NCBI GenBank assembly: GCA_963758365.1
Contig: CAVWVB010000001.1
Location: forward strand, 3,391,905-3,455,904
DNA from: Dokdonella_A sp963758365
Lineage (GTDB): Bacteria; Pseudomonadota; Gammaproteobacteria; Xanthomonadales; Rhodanobacteraceae
DNA length: 64,000 bases
Direction: 5' to 3'
In this document: in pieces, positions 39,094 to 47,581 of the stretch
How positions within the stretch are numbered: the first letter of the stretch is position 1
Layout of the letters: every line of letters begins with the position of its first letter
Program-made: the position numbers and the translations under genes
The notes under the pieces: model-generated
Told to the model about the DNA's origin: nothing
The model's input: only the letters and a program-made list of their open reading frames with translations
Databases searched by the model: none

Positions 39094-41292
39094 TCAGAAC
39101 TCCCAGGCCGCGCCGACGTAGAACGTGCGTCCGATCGCGGGCTCGAGGCCGCCACCGAACACGCGCGCGTAGTAGCTGCGGTCGGTCAGGTTCGACACGC
39201 CGCCGAGCAGGCGCAACTGCGGCACCACCCACCAGTCCGCGGAGAGGTCGGCGACGGTGTACGCGGGCACCTTGGCCGGGATGTAGTTCGGCGCATCCGG
39301 GGTCGCGAGCGGCAGGTTCGAGTCCTGCCAGTACTGGCTCGCGACCGACACCACCGACAGCGCAAGCTTGAGCACGCGTTCCTCGCGGTACGCAATGCCG
39401 ACGCGCGCGAGGTAGTCCGGCGAGAATGCGGGCGTGTTGCCGACCGTGCCCTTGCTCGATGCGGTGAACTCGGAATTGAGCAGGCTCAGGTTCGCAAATA
39501 CCGACAGATGCCGGCGCGTGTGCGGATCGCGTGCGGCGAGGAAGTCGTAGTCGAGCTGGCCTTCGAAGCCGCGATGGCGCGTGTCGCCGGTGTTCACGTT
39601 GATCGTGTTGCCGGGTGGCGCATTGGGAATCTGCTGCGATTCGATGCGGTCCCTCACGCTGACCCAGAACAGGCTCGCATCGTAGAACAGGCCGTCGACC
39701 GGCGTGCCGTGCACGCCGGCCTCCCACGACAGTACGTGGGTCGGGTCCGGGTCGTTGATCGGATCGGCCGAGGTGTTGCCGAACGGCGAGCCGATGTCGA
39801 AGTAGCGCACCGGGCGCCAGCCCTGCGAGACGTTGAAATAGGTTTCGTTGCCGCGTCCGAAGTCGTTGCCGAGGCCGAGTCCGAACAGCGGCACGGTGTG
39901 GCTCACGCTGCGGTCGACGAGGCCGCGCGACAGCGTCGGCGGCTTGATCGTCTCGTCGATGTCGACTTTCTCGCGCTCGAGGCGCACCGACGGCACGAAA
40001 TGCCAGCCGCCCTCGAAACGGAACACGTTTTCGGCGAACAGCGCGGCGTAGTCGGTCGAGCGTGCCTGGCGCAGGCGCGCGCAGTCGACGTCGGCCGGGC
40101 TTGCGCACGGATTGCCGTGGCGGTCGTAGCGGTCTGGCGCGAGCGTGCCGTCGGTGAACTGGCGGAACGGCGCGTCCGAGTGGTAGATCGTGGTGCCGAC
40201 CGTGAGCGCGTTGCCGCGGCCCCAGCGGTGCAGCAGGCGCTCGTCGAGGCCGAAGAAGCGGAACTGGTCGTCCTGCACGGTCGCGGTCGTCGGCGGATTG
40301 CCGCGATCCTGTGAGCGCGAGGCATTGTCCTGGTAGCCGCCCCAGAGTTTGCTGACCAGCTCGGTGTCCTCGTCGAAGGGGCGTTCGTCGGTCAGCACCA
40401 GCACGTAGCGATCCGTCCACAGGCGATTGAACGGTGTCGTCGTCTGCTGCGGATCGGCGACGAACTGCGGATAGCTGAGCTTGCCCGGATCGCCGGTGTC
40501 GAGCTGGTACACGTGCAGGTCGAGCGAAGTCGATGCGCCGTCGTCGGCGTGATAGCCGATGTGCAGGTCGGTGCCCTTGAGCGTCGAGTCGCCGTTGTCG
40601 CGCTCGCCGTCGCTCGTGCGGTAATGCGCGTCGACCAGGTAGTCCCAGTTTCCCGACGTGCCCGAGAGCTTGTTGAACGTTGCGAACAAGCCGTTGCTGC
40701 CGACCACGTTTTCGCTGTAGCCCGCGAGCTCGCGGTCCTCGACCGGCTTGCGGCTGATCATGTTGACCACCGGCGGCGGTTCGGGTCCGTACAGCAGCGA
40801 GCTGCCGCCGCGAATCAGCTGGACTTCGGCGATCTGCTGCGGCAGCGGGAACACGTAGATGGTCGGGTAGCCGATCCAGTCCGATTCGAGCGGGATGCCA
40901 TCGAGCATCACGGTCACGAACTCGGATTCCTGCGGATTGCCGATGCCGCGGTAGCTCAGGTTCAACTGGCCCGGCGACTGCTGCTCGGACACGAACAGGC
41001 CCGGCGTCTGCGCGAACAACGCGCGCATGTTGTTGTCGACCACGGTCGGGATCGAGTCGAGCTTGGTGATCGAGGTCTTCTTGGTCACCGTGATCAGCGG
41101 GCCGTCGACCTCCTTCATGATGTGCTGCAGCTTGGGCCGCGTATCGTCGGGCGAGCGATGTTCGTGCACTTCGACCTTGGGCAGTTCGGTGCGGCTCTGC
41201 GTATCGGGCGCGTCTTGCGCGCGCGCGTTCGCGCCCGGGCAGTTGGCGACCGCGAGCGCAAGTGCGCCCGTGACGAGGGCTGTCGTTCTCAT
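39094..41292 (-). CDS. TonB-dependent receptor, FecA-like
   Basis: A 732-residue outer-membrane receptor with signal peptide MRTTALVTGALALAVANCPG. Its plug domain contains IPTVVDNNMRALFAQTPGLFVSEQQ, LSYRGIGNPQESEFVTVMLDGIPL and LIRGGSSLLYGPEPPPVVNMISRKP, a pattern of the FecA/Fe-dicitrate branch. The barrel ends YVGAAWEF. Transport of an iron chelate is likely. No FecI/FecR-type regulator is next to it and there is no clear signalling N-domain. It may share transcription direction with the exported gene upstream, but a REP pair separates them. Confidence 0.88.
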   Translation of the reverse strand: MRTTALVTGALALAVANCPGANARAQDAPDTQSRTELPKVEVHEHRSPDDTRPKLQHIMKEVDGPLITVTKKTSITKLDSIPTVVDNNMRALFAQTPGLFVSEQQSPGQLNLSYRGIGNPQESEFVTVMLDGIPLESDWIGYPTIYVFPLPQQIAEVQLIRGGSSLLYGPEPPPVVNMISRKPVEDRELAGYSENVVGSNGLFATFNKLSGTSGNWDYLVDAHYRTSDGERDNGDSTLKGTDLHIGYHADDGASTSLDLHVYQLDTGDPGKLSYPQFVADPQQTTTPFNRLWTDRYVLVLTDERPFDEDTELVSKLWGGYQDNASRSQDRGNPPTTATVQDDQFRFFGLDERLLHRWGRGNALTVGTTIYHSDAPFRQFTDGTLAPDRYDRHGNPCASPADVDCARLRQARSTDYAALFAENVFRFEGGWHFVPSVRLEREKVDIDETIKPPTLSRGLVDRSVSHTVPLFGLGLGNDFGRGNETYFNVSQGWRPVRYFDIGSPFGNTSADPINDPDPTHVLSWEAGVHGTPVDGLFYDASLFWVSVRDRIESQQIPNAPPGNTINVNTGDTRHRGFEGQLDYDFLAARDPHTRRHLSVFANLSLLNSEFTASSKGTVGNTPAFSPDYLARVGIAYREERVLKLALSVVSVASQYWQDSNLPLATPDAPNYIPAKVPAYTVADLSADWWVVPQLRLLGGVSNLTDRSYYARVFGGGLEPAIGRTFYVGAAWEF

Positions 41293-41460
41293 GGTGTTCC
41301 TTTGAGATTCGTCCAGGCGCCCCCTGCGGACGCCGTGCGGACCCGCTTTATCGCAGCTAGCCTGCGCCCGCGACAGTGCGCCGAGACCTAGGCCGCGAGG
41401 CTGAGCGCGGTCCGTCCCGCGACGCAGCCGCCGGCCCGGGCAGCGCGAGATCGCCCATCG

Positions 41461-41537
41461 TCAGGTCGGCACAGCCGACCTGACCTGCGGGTCGCGCGCC
41501 GGACCGCCTGCGTAGGCCGGGCCGCCCCGGCCTGACG
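41461..41537. repeat. REP cluster 2: one inverted and one direct GTAG unit
   Basis: Unit B (41461-41490) has the stem TCAGGTCGG / CCGACCTGA with a 5-base loop and ends in the complement of the shared GTAGGTCAGG head. Unit A (41512-41537) starts GTAGGCCGGG and contains the CCGGG/CCGG-type stem of the other family. The two heads point away from each other, as in REP doublets. They lie in the spacer between the exported protein gene (41565) and the FecA-like receptor (41292). Confidence 0.8.
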
Positions 41538-41564
41538 TCGGCCGCATGCAACGGGACGGCAGGA

Positions 41565-42374
41565 TCAGCGCCGCGGCGGGTCGGGCACGAAGCCGTTCGG
41601 GAACGGCTGCGGATCGGTGCGTGCGATCGGGCGCGCGATGATGCCCTGGGCGACCAGGTTCGCGTAGCTGTCGTACCAGATCGCCACGGTCTCGGCCGGC
41701 CGCCGCGACGCGCGCTCGAAGGTCGTGGTGTCGACGTGCGCGTACTCGCGCGCGCCATGGCCGGTGCCGAGGCGTTCCTCGCTGCGCGCGAATGCATCGG
41801 CACGCGACTTCGCGGACGGCTGTGCGGCGCCGGTTGCCGCGCCGGCATCGGCGTTGCGCGATTCCGGTTCCATCGGTGCCGATGCGGGCGACGCGGCGCT
41901 GTCGCGCGCGATCTCGTCGCGCTGGCGCCAGACCGGCGTGCGTTCGGTGAACACCGCGACACCGATCACGCCGACATTGGCGGGTCGGCCGGTACGCGCG
42001 GCGTAGCTGTTCGGCAGCGCGGTGAAGTTGAACTGCGCGATCTCGTCGAGGTTCTTGCGCCAGCCGCTGATCTCGGTAGACGCCCACGGATCGAGTACGT
42101 AGCCGGTCTGGTCGGGGCTCGCGGTCTCGCCGCTGACCGCGTTGATGCCGTCGACGCTGAGCACCGCGAGTACGCGACCGCCGCTGCGGTTGGACAGGCG
42201 CACCGAATAGCGATGTCCCGGGGTCCCCGCGACGTACAACTTGCCGCGGTCGGCATAGGTCGGCAGGGTCGCGCCGGTGTCGCGGTCGACGATCGCGAGA
42301 TCGAGCAGGCTGCCGGCGTGGGCCGGGGCGCCGAATGCGGCGGCGAGCAGGGCGGTACAGAGCAGGGTACGCAT
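41565..42374 (-). CDS. Conserved exported protein of unknown function
   Basis: A 269-residue protein with a clear signal peptide (MRTLLCTALLAAAFGAPAHA). The mature N-terminal part (20-165) looks like a compact β-domain with conserved-looking blocks VDGINAVSGETASPDQTGYVL, STEISGWRKN and GRPANVGVIGVAVF. The rest is polar and low-complexity, with a Pro/Arg-rich end (PFPNGFVPDPPRR). I recall similar exported proteins in other proteobacteria but no assigned function. Its location between two REP clusters isolates it from its neighbours. Confidence 0.7.
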   Translation of the reverse strand: MRTLLCTALLAAAFGAPAHAGSLLDLAIVDRDTGATLPTYADRGKLYVAGTPGHRYSVRLSNRSGGRVLAVLSVDGINAVSGETASPDQTGYVLDPWASTEISGWRKNLDEIAQFNFTALPNSYAARTGRPANVGVIGVAVFTERTPVWRQRDEIARDSAASPASAPMEPESRNADAGAATGAAQPSAKSRADAFARSEERLGTGHGAREYAHVDTTTFERASRRPAETVAIWYDSYANLVAQGIIARPIARTDPQPFPNGFVPDPPRR

Positions 42375-43043
42375 GGTCGGGCTCCTGGATCGGTGATGGT
42401 GTCGGATCGACGAATCCATGCAACGCGCGGATGCGGCGCGCGGGGTTGCGGCCGCGGTCGTTTCGCGCGCGCCGGATGACTCCCGTAGGTCAGGCCGCCC
42501 CGGCCTGACGCCTGCGCGCCCCCAAATCCGCACGTCCTCATGTCTCGATACAAGCGGTGCAGCGGGTCGCGCGAAATTGGCAGTCGTCAGGTCGGCGCAG
42601 CCGACCTGACCTACGGATCATGCGCCGAGCCGACTCCCGTAGATCAGGCCGCCCCGGCCTGACGCTTGCGCTTGCCCGACGTGCGCAACGTGCACTAAAG
42701 TCGCGCGGCTTCCGACGCGGCGCTTCGATACCTATCGCAGCAGCGCGCGCGAGTGCACGCATCGTCCCCCTTCCCTGGGGCCGTGCCGTCCCGACTGCCG
42801 ACGCGCGTCGTGGTGCCGATAGTCGTGCCGGGCGCACCCGGACGATTGCCGGTGCGGATGCTGGGAGCGGCGTTTGCGGACCCGGATCCGCACGGGGCCG
42901 TGCTCGCCCGGCAGCATGCCGGCGCCGCGGTGAAGCGCTCGACGTCGCAGGTGTGTAATCTCGAAGTGCGCGGCCACGATTTTCCCGGCACGCTCGATTT
43001 CCCGTTCCGCGGCATCTGATCCGAACCCATCGCCGACCATTCC
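42375..43043. other. 669-bp intergenic region with REP cluster 3
   Basis: No convincing gene was found here; the open frames lack ribosome sites and sensible composition. The region holds the promoters of the divergent exported-protein gene and trpS. It also holds REP units A (42485-42511, direct), B (42586-42614, inverted) and A (42639-42665, direct), all with the GTAG head. This A-B-A arrangement is the most complete of the three REP clusters. Confidence 0.7.
42485..42665. repeat. REP cluster 3: A-B-A GTAG palindromes
   Basis: Two direct A units (42485-42511 and 42639-42665) have a 9-bp stem and CCC loop. They flank one inverted B unit (42586-42614) with stem TCAGGTCGG / CCGACCTGA. All carry the GTAG(G/A)TCAGG head. 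The spacing of about 75 and 25 bp between units resembles the composite REP structures of Stenotrophomonas and Pseudomonas. Confidence 0.85.
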
Positions 43044-44444
43044 ATGTCCAAGCGCCGCATCCTCACCGGCATCACCACCTCGGGCACGCCGCACCTCGGC
43101 AACTACGTCGGCGCGATCCGCCCCGCGATCGCCGCGAGCCGGCGCGCCGATGCCGAGTCGTTCTATTTCCTCGCCGACTACCACGCGCTGGTCAAGACCG
43201 GCGAGCCGGGACGCGTGCAGCTGTCCACGCTCGAGATCGCGGCGAGCTGGCTCGCCTGCGGGCTCGACCCCGAACACGTGTTCTTCTATCGCCAATCCGA
43301 TATCCCGGAGATTCCGGAGCTGACCTGGTTGTTGACCTGCGTGACCGCGAAGGGCCTGCTCAACCGCGCGCATGCGTACAAGGCCGCGGTGGATGAGAAC
43401 ACCGCGGGCGGCGAGGATGCCGACGCGGGCATCAGTGCGGGCCTGTACATGTATCCGGTGCTGATGGCCGCGGACATCCTCGTGTTCAACGCGCACGAAG
43501 TGCCGGTCGGGCGTGACCAGGTCCAGCACATCGAGATGGCGCGCGACATCGCGCAGCGCTTCAACCATCTCTACGGGTGGGAACTCAAACATCGCGGCGA
43601 TGAAGGCCTGACGTTGCCCGAGGCGAGGATCGAGGAAAACGTCGCGACCCTGCCCGGCACCGACGGCCGCAAGATGTCCAAGAGCTACGACAACACGATC
43701 CCGCTGTGGCTGCCTGCCAGGGAACTCAAGAAAGCGATCCTTGGCATCGTCACCGATTCGCGCGCGCCGGGCGAGCCGAAGGATGCGGAAGGCTCGAACG
43801 TGTTCGCGATCTACCAGGCGTTCGCGAGCGTGCAGGAAACGGCGGAGATGCGCGCGGCGTTTGCCGATGGCATCGGCTGGGGCGAGGCGAAGCAGGAGCT
43901 GTTCGAGCGCGTCGACGCCGAACTCGCCGCGCCGCGCGCGCGCTACGAGGCACTGGTCGCGAAGCCGCAGGTGATCGAGGAGCTGCTGCTCGCGGGCGCC
44001 GCGAAAGCGCGCGAGCGCAGCCGCGCGCTGCTCGGCAAACTGCGCTGGGCGGTCGGCGTGCGTGACCTTTCCGATATCGATTATCGGTTGTCGAGTGGTA
44101 CGCGGGTCGGTCAGGCGAAGCCCGCCAAGGCAGTCGGCAATGCGACGAACGTTGGGGTCCCTCAAATAAAGAGCTATCGCGACGCCGACGCGAAGTTCCG
44201 CTTCAAGCTGCTGGATGGCGATGGCACGCTGCTGTTGCAAAGCGGTGCGTTCGATTCTCCAATAGAAGCAGGGCGCCTCAGCGCCGCGCTGGTCGCGGCC
44301 GGCGGCGACGCAGCGGCGGTTTCAGCGCTGCTGCTGCAATGTGCGCCGGCCGAAGAGCTCGCGCTGCCGACCGCGGCGATCGTCGCCACGCTCGCGCAGC
44401 TCAAGGCCGACAAGCTCGCGAGGGACCGCGCGAAAGCGGGCTAG
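43044..44444 (+). CDS. trpS: Tryptophanyl-tRNA synthetase with C-terminal extension
   Basis: A 466-residue class I synthetase that charges tRNA-Trp. The HIGH-equivalent is TSGTPHLGN (about residues 12-20) and the KMSKS loop is KMSKSYDN (about 210-217). The catalytic body (to about residue 345) is normal. Beyond it the protein has an extra region of about 120 residues, where standard bacterial TrpRS stops near 330-340. This includes a low-complexity linker (about 350-375) and a small β-domain FRFKLLDGDGTLLLQSGAF resembling the YegP/DUF1508 fold. Long TrpRS of this style occur in xanthomonads. The role of the extension is unknown. Confidence 0.93.
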   Translation: MSKRRILTGITTSGTPHLGNYVGAIRPAIAASRRADAESFYFLADYHALVKTGEPGRVQLSTLEIAASWLACGLDPEHVFFYRQSDIPEIPELTWLLTCVTAKGLLNRAHAYKAAVDENTAGGEDADAGISAGLYMYPVLMAADILVFNAHEVPVGRDQVQHIEMARDIAQRFNHLYGWELKHRGDEGLTLPEARIEENVATLPGTDGRKMSKSYDNTIPLWLPARELKKAILGIVTDSRAPGEPKDAEGSNVFAIYQAFASVQETAEMRAAFADGIGWGEAKQELFERVDAELAAPRARYEALVAKPQVIEELLLAGAAKARERSRALLGKLRWAVGVRDLSDIDYRLSSGTRVGQAKPAKAVGNATNVGVPQIKSYRDADAKFRFKLLDGDGTLLLQSGAFDSPIEAGRLSAALVAAGGDAAAVSALLLQCAPAEELALPTAAIVATLAQLKADKLARDRAKAG

Positions 44445-44546
44445 CCTGCAGGGCATGCGCCGCTGCCGATCGTCCGGGAACGGCAGCGGGACTGAACACC
44501 GCCTCGCAGCGTATTCTGTGCTTGTCCGAAACCGAATCCAGAATCC

Positions 44547-45494
44547 GTGCCGCACCTGTCCCTGCGCCTGATCCTCGTCCTCGCCGTCGCGCTGTACGTC
44601 GCGAGTGTGCTGTTCGTGCACCTGCGCGGGCGCGTGCGTCTGCGCTTCGGACGCCAGCTGCTCGACCACTCGGGCTTCTTCGCACCGTACAACGTGTTCA
44701 TGTACGCGTTCTCGGCGGTGCGCGGCAAGCCGTTCGTCGAGCGCGCGCAGTTCGCCGCGCTCGATCCGTTGCGCGACGGCTGGCATTCAATCCGCGAGGA
44801 AGCGCTGCACCTGTTCGACGAGGGCTACATCCGCGCGGCCGAGAAGCACAACGACGCGAGCTTTGCCTCGTTTTTCAAGGAAGGGTGGAAGCGCTTCTAC
44901 CTCAAGTGGTACGGCGAGCCGCTCGCTTCCGCGCACACGCTGTGCCCGAAGACGGTCGCGCTGCTCGAGTCGATCCCGCAGGTGCGTGCCGCGATGTTCG
45001 CGTTGCTGCCGCCGGGCGGCAAGCTCAACCCGCATCGTGATCCGTTCGCGGGTTCGCTGCGCTATCACCTCGGCCTGGTCACGCCGAACTCGGATGCCTG
45101 CCGCATCTTCGTCGACGGCGAGCCCTATGTATGGCGCGACGGCGAGGACGTGGTGTTCGACGAGACCCTCGTGCACTGGGCCGAGAACCGCACCGACCAG
45201 ACGCGCGTGATCCTGTTCTGCGATATCGAACGTCCGCTGCGCACCGCGCCGATGCGCGCGCTGAACCGCGTGGTCAGCCGCGTGCTCGGGCACGCGACCG
45301 CGACGCAGAACGTCGCCAGCGAGCGCGTCGGCGCGGTCAACCGACTGTATGCGCTCGCACACCGCGTGGGCGTGGCGAAGAAACGCTTCAAGCGCGCCAA
45401 TCCGCGTGCCTATCGCTATGCACGCATCGCGCTGATCGTTCTCGTGCTCGGCTGGCTGCTGCTGCCGTGGGTGCCGTTGCCGGCGTTTTCCTAG
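44547..45494 (+). CDS. lpxO: Aspartyl/asparaginyl β-hydroxylase family dioxygenase, LpxO-like
   Basis: A 315-residue Fe(II)/2-oxoglutarate oxygenase with a membrane helix at each end (about residues 5-25 and 290-310). The HxD iron motif lies in NPHRDPFAG, the distal histidine in LVHWAENRT and a 2OG-binding Arg in the TDQTRVILFCD strand. LpxO adds the 2-hydroxyl to secondary acyl chains of lipid A at the inner membrane. Length and terminal helices match that subgroup better than the soluble hydroxylases. The frame starts with GTG at 44547. Confidence 0.82.
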   Translation: MPHLSLRLILVLAVALYVASVLFVHLRGRVRLRFGRQLLDHSGFFAPYNVFMYAFSAVRGKPFVERAQFAALDPLRDGWHSIREEALHLFDEGYIRAAEKHNDASFASFFKEGWKRFYLKWYGEPLASAHTLCPKTVALLESIPQVRAAMFALLPPGGKLNPHRDPFAGSLRYHLGLVTPNSDACRIFVDGEPYVWRDGEDVVFDETLVHWAENRTDQTRVILFCDIERPLRTAPMRALNRVVSRVLGHATATQNVASERVGAVNRLYALAHRVGVAKKRFKRANPRAYRYARIALIVLVLGWLLLPWVPLPAFS

Positions 45495-45610
45495 CGCCAG
45501 CGGAAAGCAAAGACAGGGACAGCCCGGTTCGCGGTCCGCGGTCGCCGCATCTTCTGCCACGAATCGGCGGCGCCGAGGCCAGCCCGGTGCGCCGTGTCGC
45601 CGCAGGTTGC

Positions 45611-46609
45611 CTACGCCGCCGCCGCGAATTCCGTCGCGACGCCGGCTCCGAGCGCATCGAAATAGTCCCGGGTGAGACGCATCTGCTCGCGCGCGCTCTC
45701 CGCACGATTGGCCACGACTCGGAACGCGGCGTTTTCCGCGCGATCCTTCGCATACCAGCCGAGGTGCTTGCGCGCGATGCGTACACCTTGCGCTTCGCCG
45801 TAGAACGCGTACAGGTCCTCGAGGTGGCCGAGCAGGATGTCGCGCACCTCGACCGCGTCGGGTGGATCGATGGTTGCGCCGGTCGCGAGGTGTTGCGCGA
45901 TCTCGCGAAAGATCCAGGGCTGCCCCTGCGCGGCGCGTCCTATCATCACCGCGTCGGCGCGCGTGTGGTCGAGTACCGCGCGCGCGCGTTCGGGCGAGTC
46001 GATGTCGCCGTTGGCGAACACCGGGATCCGTATCGCCGCCTTGATGGCCGCGATCGTGTCGTATTCGGCGTCGCCCTGATAGAGATCGGCGCGCGTTCGC
46101 CCATGCACCGCGAGCGCCGCAATGCCGGCGGCCTCGGCGATCCTCGCGATCGTCACGCCATTTCTGTGGTCGCGATCCCAGCCGGTGCGGATCTTCAGCG
46201 TCACCGGCACCGCGACCGCCGCGACCACGGCCTCGACGATGCGCGCGACCAGCGCCTCGTTCTGCAGCAGCGCGCTGCCCGACCAGACATTGCAGACCTT
46301 CTTGGCCGGACAGCCCATGTTGATATCGATGATCTGCGCGCCCTGGTCGACGTTGTATCGGGCCGCATCGGCGAGCATTGCCGGATCATGCCCGGCGATC
46401 TGCACACCAACCGGAGCGGGCTCGCCGACATGATCCATGCGCTGCAGCGACTTGCGCGTCTGCCACAGGCGCGGGTCCGCGGTGGTCATTTCGGACATGG
46501 CGAGGCCCGCGCCGAGCCGCTTGCAGAGCTGGCGGAACGGCTTGTCGGTCACGCCGGCCATCGGCGCGAGCACGACCGGCGGGTCGATCAGGTAGGGGCC
46601 GATGCGCAT
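45611..46609 (-). CDS. dusB: tRNA-dihydrouridine synthase B
   Basis: A 332-residue TIM-barrel flavoprotein starting MRIGPYLIDPPVVLAPMAGVTD. The catalytic Cys100 lies in DINMGCPAKKV. The FMN and phosphate-binding parts are visible in LKIRTGW, VHGRTRADLYQG, FANGDI and VMIGRAAQG. It reduces uridine to dihydrouridine in tRNA D-loops with NADPH. In many gammaproteobacteria dusB precedes fis; here it does not. A MITE-like element with 24-bp inverted ends begins 16 bp upstream of its start. Confidence 0.93.
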   Translation of the reverse strand: MRIGPYLIDPPVVLAPMAGVTDKPFRQLCKRLGAGLAMSEMTTADPRLWQTRKSLQRMDHVGEPAPVGVQIAGHDPAMLADAARYNVDQGAQIIDINMGCPAKKVCNVWSGSALLQNEALVARIVEAVVAAVAVPVTLKIRTGWDRDHRNGVTIARIAEAAGIAALAVHGRTRADLYQGDAEYDTIAAIKAAIRIPVFANGDIDSPERARAVLDHTRADAVMIGRAAQGQPWIFREIAQHLATGATIDPPDAVEVRDILLGHLEDLYAFYGEAQGVRIARKHLGWYAKDRAENAAFRVVANRAESAREQMRLTRDYFDALGAGVATEFAAAA

Positions 46610-46624
46610 CGATGCATTCTACAA

Positions 46625-46851
46625 AACCGGGGTCAGAGTGCACTTTCCATTCGCGACGACGCGCATTTTCCGCCCCGAACGCGAGCTCGAACGCGAACTG
46701 CACGACGCACACGCGGGTTCCGTTGCGCGACGGATCGATTCTCGCGGCGCACCCCCCAGCGCGTCGCGCAGCGGGTACTTCGGTGGCGACAGCCACGCGA
46801 GCGAGCGGACCGGGGTCCGTCGTTGCAGGAAAGTGCACTCTGACCCCGGTT
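46625..46851. mobile_element. 227-bp element with perfect 24-bp terminal inverted repeats
   Basis: The left end (46625-46648) contains GGGGTCAGAGTGCACTTTCC, preceded by AACC. The right end (46828-46851) is its exact reverse complement. The interior of 179 bp has no convincing gene. It sits between dusB and dedA. The end sequence resembles the GGGGTCAGAGTGCAC motifs that I recall flanking REP-associated tyrosine transposase genes in proteobacteria, so it could be a non-autonomous derivative. No target duplication is obvious. Confidence 0.8.
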
Positions 46852-46872
46852 AGACTGGGCCGGTCCAGCCCG

Positions 46873-47556
46873 ATGCTGCCGATGGCCTTTCTCGACCAAC
46901 TGATCCGCCTGTTCGCCGAGAACGGCTATCTCGCCGTGTTTCTCGTGCTGCTGGTCAGCGGCTTCGGCATTCCGATACCCGAGGACATCTCGCTGGTCGC
47001 GGGCGGCATCATCGCGGGACTCGGCTATGCCGACGTGCGCGTGATGTGCGCGGTCGGACTCGCGGGCGTGCTGGTCGGCGATTCGGTGATGTTCCTGATC
47101 GGTCACCATCTCGGCGTGCGCGCAATGCGCCTGCGCTGGGTCGCACACCTGATGACACCGCGGCGCTATGCGCGCGTGCAGGAGAAATTCGAGCGCTTCG
47201 GCAACCGCCTGATGTTCGTCGCACGCTTCCTGCCGGGCCTGCGCACCGCGGTATTCCTGACCGCCGGGATGACCCACCGGGTTTCGTTCCTGCGCTTTCT
47301 CGTGCTCGATGGCCTCGCGGCGCTGATCTCGGTGCCGGCCTGGGTGTACCTCGGCTACTACGGTGCCGAAAATCGCGCGTGGCTGCTGGCCTGGGTCGAA
47401 CGCGGCCATGGCCTGATCACGATCGCGGTCATCGCAACGATTGCGCTTGTCGCGTGGCTGCTGTGGTGGCGGGCGATGCGGCGCCAGCAGCGCCTGCGTC
47501 GGCACCGCGAACGACGCGCCGGGCGCAACCGTCCGGCGCGCGCGACGCGCAACTGA
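46873..47556 (+). CDS. DedA family inner-membrane protein
   Basis: A 227-residue protein with the DedA (SNARE-associated/VTT) signature: VSGFGIPIPEDISLVAGG, GDSVMFLIGHHLG and the FVARFLPGLRT membrane-re-entrant segment. It has about five hydrophobic segments and an Arg-rich cytoplasmic tail. DedA proteins act in membrane homeostasis, and some recycle undecaprenyl phosphate. Alternative starts are ATG 46873 and ATG 46882. The proximal promoter overlaps the right end of the inverted-repeat element 22 bp upstream. Confidence 0.9.
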   Translation: MLPMAFLDQLIRLFAENGYLAVFLVLLVSGFGIPIPEDISLVAGGIIAGLGYADVRVMCAVGLAGVLVGDSVMFLIGHHLGVRAMRLRWVAHLMTPRRYARVQEKFERFGNRLMFVARFLPGLRTAVFLTAGMTHRVSFLRFLVLDGLAALISVPAWVYLGYYGAENRAWLLAWVERGHGLITIAVIATIALVAWLLWWRAMRRQQRLRRHRERRAGRNRPARATRN

Positions 47557-47581
47557 TGCAATCGGCGGGCGACGACCGGTT

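Noticed and set aside
42695..43102. Small frames before trpS
   Set aside because: They are Arg/Pro-rich, overlap the trpS start or REP units, and have no ribosome site.
46602..46853. Open frames crossing the 24-bp inverted-repeat element
   Set aside because: They have no ribosome site or recognisable domain and include the inverted repeats themselves.
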